Shown here: positions 8,950-16,587 of the stretch, one piece after another | Layout of the letters: each line of letters begins with the position of its first letter | Numbering within the stretch: position 1 is the stretch's first letter | NCBI GenBank assembly: GCA_964409355.1 | Contig: CAYPDC010000004.1 | Location: 6,772 to 70,771, forward strand | Origin: PCC-10605 sp964409355 | Lineage (GTDB): Bacteria > Cyanobacteriota > Cyanobacteriia > Cyanobacteriales > Cyanobacteriaceae | Length of the DNA: 64,000 bases | Direction: 5' to 3' | Made by a program: the position numbers and the translations under genes | The notes under the pieces: generated by a model | Seen by the model: the letters and a program-made list of their open reading frames with translations, nothing else | Told to the model about the DNA's origin: nothing | The model's database searches: none

Positions 8950-10005
8950 ATGACCATTGCAGTCGGACGTGTGCCGGAAAGAGGATGGTTTGATGTCCTT
9001 GATGACTGGCTCAAAAGAGACCGCTTTGTATTCGTTGGTTGGTCTGGTATCCTTCTTTTCCCTTGTGCTTACTTAGCTTTGGGTGGTTGGTTAACTGGTA
9101 CTACCTTTGTTACTTCTTGGTACACTCACGGTTTAGCTAGTTCTTATTTAGAAGGTGCTAACTTCTTAACCGTTGCTGTTTCTTCTCCGGCGGATGTTTT
9201 TGGCCACTCCTTACTATTTTTATGGGGTCCTGAAGCTCAAGGAGATTTCACTCGTTGGTGTCAGATCGGCGGTTTATGGCCTTTCGTAGCATTACACGGA
9301 GCTTTCGGTTTAATTGGCTTCATGTTACGTCAGTTTGAAATTGCTCGTCTTGTCGGTATTCGTCCTTACAATGCCATCGCATTCTCTGCACCTATCGCTG
9401 TATTTGTAAGCGTCTTCTTGATGTATCCTTTAGGACAATCTAGCTGGTTCTTTGCGCCTAGCTTCGGTGTTGCGGGGATCTTCCGTTTCATCTTATTTTT
9501 CCAAGGATTCCACAACTGGACTCTTAATCCTTTCCACATGATGGGAGTTGCAGGGGTGTTAGGAGGAGCTTTACTTTGCGCTATTCACGGTGCAACAGTA
9601 GAAAATACCTTATTCCAAGACGGTGAACAGGCAAACACTTTCCGTGCTTTTGAACCTACTCAGGCAGAAGAAACCTATTCTATGGTGACTGCTAACCGTT
9701 TCTGGTCCCAAATCTTCGGGATTGCTTTCTCTAACAAACGTTGGTTGCACTTCTTCATGTTATTCGTTCCCGTAACTGGATTATGGATGAGTGCGATCGG
9801 AGTTGTTGGTTTAGGCTTTAACCTTCGTGCTTATGACTTCGTATCTCAGGAGTTAAGAGCGGCAGAAGATCCTGAATTTGAAACTTTCTATACCAAAAAT
9901 ATTTTATTAAACGAAGGGTTGCGCGCATGGATGGCGCCCCAAGATCAACCCCACGAAAAATTTGTATTCCCAGAGGAGGTACTTCCACGTGGTAACGCTC
10001 TCTAA
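8950..10005 (+). CDS. psbD: Photosystem II reaction-centre D2 protein
   Basis: 351 residues, near-identical in pattern to D2 proteins: GRVPERGWFDVLDDWLKRD at the N-terminus, five membrane helices, and the WTLNPFHMMGVAGV chlorophyll/quinone region. The terminus is FPEEVLPRGNAL. With D1 it binds P680, the pheophytins, QA and non-heme iron in the thylakoid membrane. The 3' end overlaps psbC by 17 bp, the classic psbDC arrangement. A psbC ribosome-binding site lies inside this gene. The start sits 5 bp after AAAGA. Confidence 0.98.
   Translation: MTIAVGRVPERGWFDVLDDWLKRDRFVFVGWSGILLFPCAYLALGGWLTGTTFVTSWYTHGLASSYLEGANFLTVAVSSPADVFGHSLLFLWGPEAQGDFTRWCQIGGLWPFVALHGAFGLIGFMLRQFEIARLVGIRPYNAIAFSAPIAVFVSVFLMYPLGQSSWFFAPSFGVAGIFRFILFFQGFHNWTLNPFHMMGVAGVLGGALLCAIHGATVENTLFQDGEQANTFRAFEPTQAEETYSMVTANRFWSQIFGIAFSNKRWLHFFMLFVPVTGLWMSAIGVVGLGFNLRAYDFVSQELRAAEDPEFETFYTKNILLNEGLRAWMAPQDQPHEKFVFPEEVLPRGNAL
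9973..9980 (+). promoter_or_regulatory. psbC ribosome-binding site inside psbD
   Basis: GAGGAGGT, fully complementary to the 16S anti-SD, ends 8 bp before the GTG at 9989. It decides the psbC start and supports coupled translation of D2 and CP43. Confidence 0.85.
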
Positions 10006-11365
10006 TCCCATTGGCGGTCGTGACTTAGAGTCCACCGGTTTTGCATGGTGGTCTGGTAACGCTAGACTGATCAACTTATCTGGTAAACTGTTAGGTGCTC
10101 ATGTCGCTCACGCAGGTTTAATTGTTTTCTGGGCAGGTGCAATGACCTTGTTTGAAACTGCTCACTTCATCCCTGAAAAACCCATGTATGAACAGGGATT
10201 AATCCTATTACCTCACATTGCTACTTTAGGCTGGGGTGTAGGTCCTGGTGGTGAAGTTGTGGATACTTTTCCCTTCTTTGTTGCTGGTGTACTTCACTTA
10301 ATTTCTTCTGCTGTTTTAGGGGTTGGTGGTTTATATCACGCTTTAAGAGGTCCTGAAACTTTAGAGGAATATTCTAGCTTCTTTGGCTATGACTGGAAAG
10401 ATAAAAACCAAATGACTAATATCATTGGTTATCACTTGATTCTCTTAGGTATCGGTGCTTTCTTGTTAGTGTTTAAATCCATGTTTTTTGGCGGTGTATA
10501 TGATACATGGGCTCCCGGTGGTGGTGATGTTCGTGTTATCACCAATCCTACCTTAAATCCTGCCATCATCTTTGGTTACTTAATCAAAGCTCCTTTCGGT
10601 GGTGAAGGTTGGTTTATCAGTGTTAACAACATGGAAGACATCATCGGTGGTCATATCTGGGTTGGCTTAATCTGTATCTCTGGTGGTATCTGGCACATTT
10701 TAACTAAGCCTTTCGGTTGGGTACGTCGTGCTTTCATCTGGTCTGGTGAAGCATATCTTTCCTATAGCTTAGGTGCTTTATCCTTAATGGGCTTCATTGC
10801 TTCTGTTATGGTTTGGTACAACAACACCGCTTACCCCAGTGAATTTTTTGGTCCTACTGGTGCTGAGGCTTCTCAAGCTCAAGCATTAACCTACTTAGTT
10901 CGTGACCAAAGATTAGGAGCGAACGTCGGTTCTGCTCAAGGTCCTACTGGTTTAGGTAAATATTTAATGCGTTCTCCTACTGGTGAAATCATCTTCGGTG
11001 GTGAAACCATGCGTTTCTGGGACTTCAGAGGTCCTTGGTTAGAGCCTCTCCGTGGTCCTAACGGTTTGGACTTAGACAAAATCAGAAATGATATTCAACC
11101 TTGGCAGGTGCGTCGTGCGGCTGAATACATGACTCACGCTCCTTTAGGTTCTTTGAACTCTGTAGGTGGTGTTATCACTGACGTTAACTCTTTCAACTAT
11201 GTATCTCCCCGAGCATGGTTAGCTACCTCTCACTTTGTGTTAGGTTTCTTCTTCTTAGTTGGTCACTTATGGCACGCTGGAAGGGCAAGAGCGGCCGCTG
11301 GTGGTTTTGAAAAAGGTATCGAAAGAGAAACTGAACCCGTATTAGCAATGCCCGATCTCGACTAA
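9989..11365 (+). CDS. psbC: Photosystem II CP43 core antenna protein
   Basis: The GTG at 9989 is chosen as start (MVTLSNPIGGRD...). It gives 458 residues, the family norm, and follows a perfect GAGGAGGT 8 bp upstream. An in-frame ATG further upstream would only add nine unrelated residues. Six membrane helices carry the chlorophyll-ligating histidines. The large lumenal loop includes GGETMRFWDFRGPWLEPLRG, whose Glu and Arg help ligate or neighbour the Mn4CaO5 cluster. It is co-transcribed with psbD. Confidence 0.98.
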   Translation: MVTLSNPIGGRDLESTGFAWWSGNARLINLSGKLLGAHVAHAGLIVFWAGAMTLFETAHFIPEKPMYEQGLILLPHIATLGWGVGPGGEVVDTFPFFVAGVLHLISSAVLGVGGLYHALRGPETLEEYSSFFGYDWKDKNQMTNIIGYHLILLGIGAFLLVFKSMFFGGVYDTWAPGGGDVRVITNPTLNPAIIFGYLIKAPFGGEGWFISVNNMEDIIGGHIWVGLICISGGIWHILTKPFGWVRRAFIWSGEAYLSYSLGALSLMGFIASVMVWYNNTAYPSEFFGPTGAEASQAQALTYLVRDQRLGANVGSAQGPTGLGKYLMRSPTGEIIFGGETMRFWDFRGPWLEPLRGPNGLDLDKIRNDIQPWQVRRAAEYMTHAPLGSLNSVGGVITDVNSFNYVSPRAWLATSHFVLGFFFLVGHLWHAGRARAAAGGFEKGIERETEPVLAMPDLD

Positions 11366-11443
11366 TTTTAGCTTAAATGTCGAAAGATGTCCCGCGCTGA
11401 ATTTGACAAAAAAAAGAAGCTCCTCAAATCAGCGTGCGGACAT

Positions 11444-11490
11444 TCTTCCCTGCCACGCAGGGGGGAAATTTCTGCGGGGAAGGAAAATTT
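11444..11490 (+). terminator. Possible psbC terminator hairpin
   Basis: CTTCCC...CGCAG (11445-11460) can pair with CTGCG-GGGAAG (11472-11482), followed by GAAAATTTTA. An inner CCCTG/CAGGG stem is an alternative. No long T-run follows, so the call is weak. Confidence 0.4.
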
Positions 11491-11610
11491 TAAGTAAATA
11501 TAGACATATATGCCCTAGATTAGACTATTATCTGTGATAATTAAATCAATAAAGGGCGATCGCATCTTAAGTGTTTTCAATAGTTTTATAGTTTTATCCC
11601 TTGTTTCTCC

Positions 11611-11712
11611 TCAAGATGGTGTTTGTATTTCTTCTCTACTAGCTTTGATTGTTTCAATTATAAATTCCAAGACATTCCGATTTTGATGCAGTTTGTAAGA
11701 TGTTGACTATCA
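11611..11712 (-). pseudogene. Possible C-terminal remnant of a transposase
   Basis: On the minus strand a frame without a start codon reads KLHQNRNVLEFIIETIKASR, then EEIQTPS and a stop. The pattern NVLEF(I/L)...(A/T)I.AS...TPS resembles the last residues of IS66-type transposases. Only about 33 codons remain. The rest of the 380-bp psbC-kinase gap shows nothing else definite. Confidence 0.3.
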
Positions 11713-11746
11713 TCTATCGAAATAGAAAACATTGGAGTTGAGGATC

Positions 11747-12589
11747 ATGAATAATATATTAGCAATTGGTGAGGCACTGTTTGACTTTTTACCCACAAAA
11801 AAAGTATTAGGCGGTGCGCCTGTAAATTTTAGTATTAATTATGTCCAATTAGGAAATAAAGTAACTTTATTAACCAAAATCGGTGGGGATATTTTAGGAA
11901 CAGACATAGCTAAAAATTTGCAAATAAGAGGAGTTAATTGTGATTATTTACAGTGGGATGAAGAAAAAGAAACAGGAAAAGTAATAGTCAAATTGAATAA
12001 AAATGGCGAACCCAACTACGAAATCAAAGAAAATGTTGCTTGGGATTACATTGTTTTAGATAAAAATTTAATCGATAATTTAGACAATTATCAAGCCTTA
12101 TATTTCGGTACTTTAGCCCAAAGAAATGGAATTACTAGAGCAACAATTAACGCTTTTATCAATAAATTTAAAGGGATAAAATTCTTAGATTTAAACCTGC
12201 GTAAACCGATAGTTAATCCAGAAATTATTTTACAAAGTATTCATCATACTAACATCTTAAAAATAAACTTATCAGAAGCAGAATATTTAATTAATGAGCT
12301 AAATTTTGGTGAGAATATTCAAACTTGGTTGGATGATTTTAACTTAGAATTAGTAATTTTAACTCAAGGAGAAAAAGGCACAAAATGGATTGATAAAACA
12401 GGGGAATACAGTGGGAAAATAGTTAAAGCTAAACCTAATCAAAATGCTGATTCTGTTGGGGCAGGAGACGCTGTTTCCGCCGTTATTCTCAACGGATATT
12501 TACGAGGTTTAAAGCCCATAGAAATCGTCAATCAAGCCAATGAAATAGGTGCTTATATTGCTAGTATTGAAGGTGCGATCGCACCGTAA
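11747..12589 (+). CDS. PfkB-family sugar kinase (fructokinase-like)
   Basis: 280 residues from the ATG at 11747, which has GGAG 9 bp upstream; a TTG 15 bp earlier is in frame but less likely. PfkB signatures are the N-terminal GEALFDFLP and GGAPVNFSINYVQLG (substrate site), KIGGD.LG, and the C-terminal DSVGAGDAVSA with the catalytic Asp of GAGD. It phosphorylates a furanose sugar with ATP, fructose being the usual substrate for this short type. It faces pyk convergently. The exact sugar cannot be read from sequence. Confidence 0.85.
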   Translation: MNNILAIGEALFDFLPTKKVLGGAPVNFSINYVQLGNKVTLLTKIGGDILGTDIAKNLQIRGVNCDYLQWDEEKETGKVIVKLNKNGEPNYEIKENVAWDYIVLDKNLIDNLDNYQALYFGTLAQRNGITRATINAFINKFKGIKFLDLNLRKPIVNPEIILQSIHHTNILKINLSEAEYLINELNFGENIQTWLDDFNLELVILTQGEKGTKWIDKTGEYSGKIVKAKPNQNADSVGAGDAVSAVILNGYLRGLKPIEIVNQANEIGAYIASIEGAIAP

Positions 12590-12649
12590 CTTTAAGTTAA
12601 TTAAAAGGAATTAGTAATTAATATTGAAAATATTACTGTAAAAGAACCA

Positions 12650-12680
12650 AATTCTTAATTCTTAATTCTTAATTCTTAAT
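12650..12680. repeat. Four tandem copies of AATTCTT
   Basis: Four exact 7-bp units run from 12650 to 12677 and end in AAT. The array reaches the pyk stop codon (12676-12678). A two-unit version of the same 7-mer lies at about 34942-34956 next to the rpmF stop. Confidence 0.8.
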
Positions 12681-14088
12681 CGATAACATGGATTTTCAAA
12701 AAATTAGTCCCCTTACTAATACCAGTGGGAATACCCGCCATAATTAAGATGCGATCGCCTCTTTGCCCTAAATTATGAGTTTTGATAACGGTTTCCACCT
12801 GATGAACTAAATCTTCAAAGTCACGGGGTTCTTGATCAATTAAAATAGGTTTTAAACCCCAAATAAGATTAAGACGGTGATAAACTTTTTCTTCTACCGT
12901 TAAAGCTAACACAGGAGTTTTAGAACGTTCTCCAGCAGCGATCATCGCACTATAACCACTCTTAGTATAAGCCACAATAAACTTGAGAGATAAAGTTTTA
13001 TCAATGGCATTCAACGCCTCACTTAAGGCATGGGTTTCATCGTTTAAAGAGGGAGGATTGTTGGTAAAATTGATATTCGGTTCAACAGTCATAGCTATTT
13101 TCGCCATCATCTGCACCGCCTTCACGGGATATAAACCCACAGCCGATTCCCCTGATAACATAACCGCATCCGTGCCATCCATAATCGCATTCGCCACATC
13201 ACTAGCCTCCGCACGGGTGGGACGAGAGTTGCGTATCATACTATCTAACATTTGCGTTGCGGTAATAACAGGTTTAACTTGTTTATTACATAAAGAAATA
13301 ATCCGTTTTTGCAACAAAGGCACTTTTTCAGGACTCATTTCTACCCCTAAATCGCCTCTAGCAACCATAATGCCATCACATTGGTCTATAATTTCTTCAA
13401 GGTTATCAATGGCTTGAGGTTTTTCAATCTTGGCAATAACAGGAGTATCGGCGGCGTTATGTTGTGCTAAAAATTGTTTTAAAGCGATAATATCTTCCGC
13501 TTTACGCACAAAACTGAGAGAAACCCAATCAACTTCTTGAGATAAACCAAATTCTAAATCTTTTTTATCTTTTTCCGTCAGAGAAGGTAAGCGGAGATTG
13601 AGACTAGGTAAATTAACCCCTTTACGACTTTTGAGAATCCCCCCTTCTACCACTTCACAAATCACCGCAGGTTTTTCGATCGCAACTATTTTAAACTCTA
13701 ATAAACCATCGTCAAGAAGAACTTGTGTACCAATTTCCGCTTCATCCGCTAAATGAGGATAATCAATGGTAATAGCATTTTCCTCCATACCTTCAAAATT
13801 TTCGGGCATAAGAGTTAATCTATCCCCCGGTTTTAGCTCTATTTCTCCTGAAGATAAATTCCCCACCCTGATTTTTGGTCCTTGTAAATCTTGCAGTAAA
13901 GTAATAGGAGTATCTAATTCTTCCGACACCGTCCTTAATAAAGATACCATGTTCGCATGATCTTCATAACTGCCATGGGAAAAATTTAACCTAGCCACCG
14001 TCATTCCCGCCTTTACCATCTGTTTAATGATGTCAGGAGAATTACTAGCAGGTCCAATGGTTGCCACAATTTTGGTATGATGTTTCAT
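12676..14088 (-). CDS. pyk: Pyruvate kinase
   Basis: 470 residues, starting MKHHTKIVATIGPASNS. It has ARLNFSHG and LQDLQGPKIR, and the catalytic Lys lies in VIAKIEKPQAIDNLEEI. The metal/phosphoenolpyruvate site is DGIMVARGDLG, followed by TQMLDSMI, PTRAEASDVANAI and the C-terminal allosteric domain. It converts phosphoenolpyruvate and ADP to pyruvate and ATP. It is the short form without the extra C-terminal phosphohistidine-like domain seen in the longer cyanobacterial isoform. A 236-bp gap precedes the next gene; a solo repeat end (GAGTTCGGAGTTCGGAG) lies at about 14178. Confidence 0.97.
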   Translation of the reverse strand: MKHHTKIVATIGPASNSPDIIKQMVKAGMTVARLNFSHGSYEDHANMVSLLRTVSEELDTPITLLQDLQGPKIRVGNLSSGEIELKPGDRLTLMPENFEGMEENAITIDYPHLADEAEIGTQVLLDDGLLEFKIVAIEKPAVICEVVEGGILKSRKGVNLPSLNLRLPSLTEKDKKDLEFGLSQEVDWVSLSFVRKAEDIIALKQFLAQHNAADTPVIAKIEKPQAIDNLEEIIDQCDGIMVARGDLGVEMSPEKVPLLQKRIISLCNKQVKPVITATQMLDSMIRNSRPTRAEASDVANAIMDGTDAVMLSGESAVGLYPVKAVQMMAKIAMTVEPNINFTNNPPSLNDETHALSEALNAIDKTLSLKFIVAYTKSGYSAMIAAGERSKTPVLALTVEEKVYHRLNLIWGLKPILIDQEPRDFEDLVHQVETVIKTHNLGQRGDRILIMAGIPTGISKGTNFLKIHVID

Positions 14089-14324
14089 GATTACCTCAAT
14101 CTAATTTAATTCTGTTTAATATTCTCAGGATAATTATTTTTTCTCAGAATGAGGTTAGGTAGAGGTTAACTTGAGATGAGTTCGGAGTTCGGAGTTAAGT
14201 AATTCAACGGGAAGAATTAAAAAAGATACTGGAAAATCTCCAAATCTTTTTTATTTATTAAAAAATGCTAAAAAACTTAGAATATAAGTTAAAATAGCCA
14301 TATTCAAAGATTAAAAAATAATTA

Positions 14325-14654
14325 ATGAGTCTTGTTTTAGAAAGTGAAGCTCCTCCCCTTAACAAAGATAAAACCGGAGCGATTCGAGTTGGAAACTCTA
14401 GAGTTTTGTTAGAAATTGTAATTCGAGCCTTTATTGATGGTGCATCTCCTGAGTCCATTGTTAATCGATATTCAACTCTTTCACTGTCAGATGTTTACAC
14501 CAGCATTGGTTATTATCTTCGACATCGCACTGCTGTGGAAGCATATTTAAGTGAGCGTGAGCAATTAGCGGAATCTGTTCAGAAACGTTTAGGAGATATT
14601 CAACCAGATACCAATCTGATTCGTTCTCGTTTGCTATCTCAAAGAAAACCATAG
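14325..14654 (+). CDS. DUF433-type antitoxin
   Basis: 109 residues. The core GAIRVGNSRVLLEIVIRAFIDG, SPESIVNRYSTLSLSDVYTSIGYYL is the DUF433 winged helix-turn-helix, used as the antitoxin in VapBC-like modules. A C-terminal helical tail (about 75-109) probably wraps the toxin. The toxin gene starts 8 bp after the stop, which fits co-translation. The antitoxin presumably autorepresses this promoter. Family and pairing are strong; the operator was not identified. Confidence 0.85.
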   Translation: MSLVLESEAPPLNKDKTGAIRVGNSRVLLEIVIRAFIDGASPESIVNRYSTLSLSDVYTSIGYYLRHRTAVEAYLSEREQLAESVQKRLGDIQPDTNLIRSRLLSQRKP

Positions 14655-14662
14655 CAAAAGTC

Positions 14663-15013
14663 ATGTTGAAATTATTAAGTGATGAAAATTTTAATGGTGA
14701 TATTGTCAGAGGTTTGTTTCTACAACAACCGAATCTGGATTTAATTAGAGTTCAAGATGTTAATCTTCAAGGAGAAAAAGATCCCCTAATCTTAGATTGG
14801 GCAACAAATCATGGACGAATTCTCTTAACACATGATCGTGCTACTATGCCTGATTTTGCTTATCAAAAATTAATTCGGGGGGAAGAAATGGCAGGATTAT
14901 TTGTCGTTAATGATCGAATATCAACTCGCCAAGCAATTGATGAACTACTCTTACTGATAGATTGTAGTGAACAAGCCGAATGGAAAGGAATTGTACTCTA
15001 TCTACCTCTTTGA
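14663..15013 (+). CDS. DUF5615 PIN-like ribonuclease toxin
   Basis: 116 residues. It starts MLKLLSDENFNGDIVRG with the first acidic residue of the PIN-like site (DEN). ILLTHDRATMPDFAY carries the second acidic cluster, and a further RQAIDEL...D region follows. This is the Mut7-C/DUF5615 PIN-like family, which pairs with DUF433 antitoxins and is expected to cleave RNA. It is immediately downstream of such an antitoxin. The acidic residues look intact, so it is presumably active. RNA target unknown. Confidence 0.85.
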   Translation: MLKLLSDENFNGDIVRGLFLQQPNLDLIRVQDVNLQGEKDPLILDWATNHGRILLTHDRATMPDFAYQKLIRGEEMAGLFVVNDRISTRQAIDELLLLIDCSEQAEWKGIVLYLPL

Positions 15014-15152
15014 AACTCTCTCTTTAGCATACTAACTCATGAAGAACCTTAAAATTTAAAGATACTGAGGTTAATTTGACACTTAACTTAAGCTAAAATA
15101 GTGATTTACAGAATATAAGGCAGAATCGATTTTCTGAAAATTAAACAAAATA

Positions 15153-16331
15153 ATGCTTAATCCGAATTTAGAAGCCATAGAACTGAATAAAGAAGAGTAT
15201 GAACGGTATGCCCGACATATTATTTTGCCTGAAGTGGGTTTAGAAGGGCAAAAACGTCTGAAAGCCGCTAGTGTACTCTGTGTTGGTACAGGGGGATTAG
15301 GTTCACCCCTAATTCTTTACTTAGCCGCCTCTGGTATTGGTAGAATCGGGATTGTGGATTTCGATGTGGTGGACGCTTCCAACCTTCAAAGACAAATTAT
15401 TCATGGTACTTCATGGATTGGAAAACCCAAGATTGAATCAGCAAAACATCGTATTTTAGAAATAAATCCTTCTTGTCAAGTGGATTTATATGAAACTCGT
15501 TTGAGTTCAGAAAATGCACTTTCTATCCTAGAACCTTATGACATTGTTATTGATGGGACGGATAATTTTCCTACCCGTTATCTCGTTAATGATGCTTGTG
15601 TATTATTAAATAAACCCAATGTTTACGGTTCAATTTTCCGTTTTGAAGGACAAGCAACGGTATTTAACTATGAAGGAGGACCGAACTATCGTGACTTATA
15701 TCCCGAACCTCCACCACCAGGGATGGTACCTTCTTGTGCAGAAGGAGGAGTTTTAGGAGTTCTCCCCGGTATCATTGGTACAATTCAGGCGACAGAAGCC
15801 ATTAAAATTATTTTAGGGGCGGATAATACCCTTAATGGTCGATTACTGTTGTTTAATGCTTGGGATATGAAATTTAGGGAGTTGAAATTACGTCCTAATC
15901 CCATACGCCCTGTCATTGAAAAATTAGTTGATTATGAGGAGTTTTGTGGTATTCCTCAAGCCCAAGCCGAGTCACAAAAAGCTCAACAAGAACTCGAAGA
16001 AATTACAGTTCAAGAGTTAAAATTCTTATTAGACTCTCATCCCCATGACTATGTTTTAATTGATGTTCGCAATCCCAATGAACACGAAATCGCTCGTATT
16101 CCGGGATCTGTTTTAATTCCTTTGTCGGACATTGAAAGCGGTGAGGGAGTGCAAAAAATTAGAGAATTAGTGGATGTTAGTGGTCATCGTCTGATTGCTC
16201 ATTGTAAGATGGGAGGACGCTCCAGTAAAGCATTACAAATCCTCAAGGAAGCAGGTATCGAGGGAATTAATGTTAAGGGGGGTATTTTGGCTTGGAGTCA
16301 AGAAGTTGATCCTTCTACTCCCACTTATTAG
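15153..16331 (+). CDS. moeB: MoeB/ThiF-type adenylyltransferase with C-terminal rhodanese domain
   Basis: 392 residues. The E1-like domain (about 12-270) has the ATP-binding GTGGLGSPL, the arginine finger in SNLQRQI, and VPSCAEGGVLG with the conserved Cys. The rhodanese domain (about 285-385) has the active-site loop HCKMGGRSS. It adenylates and thiolates a ubiquitin-like sulfur carrier (MoaD/ThiS class). The two zinc-binding CxxC pairs of MoeB/MOCS3 are both absent: the first site reads NYRDLYP instead of CxxC-LYP, and the second is replaced by RPNPIRPV. From memory this is shared by cyanobacterial homologs. Confidence 0.9.
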   Translation: MLNPNLEAIELNKEEYERYARHIILPEVGLEGQKRLKAASVLCVGTGGLGSPLILYLAASGIGRIGIVDFDVVDASNLQRQIIHGTSWIGKPKIESAKHRILEINPSCQVDLYETRLSSENALSILEPYDIVIDGTDNFPTRYLVNDACVLLNKPNVYGSIFRFEGQATVFNYEGGPNYRDLYPEPPPPGMVPSCAEGGVLGVLPGIIGTIQATEAIKIILGADNTLNGRLLLFNAWDMKFRELKLRPNPIRPVIEKLVDYEEFCGIPQAQAESQKAQQELEEITVQELKFLLDSHPHDYVLIDVRNPNEHEIARIPGSVLIPLSDIESGEGVQKIRELVDVSGHRLIAHCKMGGRSSKALQILKEAGIEGINVKGGILAWSQEVDPSTPTY

Positions 16332-16374
16332 GAGTTAGCGTCATTAGGAATAAGAGATGTAATAAGTAATGTAG

Positions 16375-16395
16375 GGGCTTAATATTATTAAGCCC
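16375..16395 (+). terminator. Hairpin downstream of moeB
   Basis: GGGCTTAATA and TATTAAGCCC form a perfect 10-bp inverted repeat with almost no spacer. It resembles the AGGGGTTGAAT hairpins at 29612 and 44138. No U-run follows, but the position just past the moeB stop suits transcript-end formation. Confidence 0.5.
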
Positions 16396-16587
16396 ACTTA
16401 CCGACTTAACTTATCTAAAATCGAAGTATGAATTTAGACAAATAAAAAACATCCGATAGGATTGGACTATTAATCAACAAAGAAGGTTATTAATTATGAG
16501 TTTGAGAGCAATAGAGTAGTCATGCAAAATTCTGAAGTCTAAATTTTTCTATCTTTTATTCCCTCACTAAGTATAGTATCAAAGAAA

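Noticed and set aside
12983..13960. Plus-strand frames inside pyk
   Set aside because: pyk is unambiguous on the other strand and these frames show no family signal.
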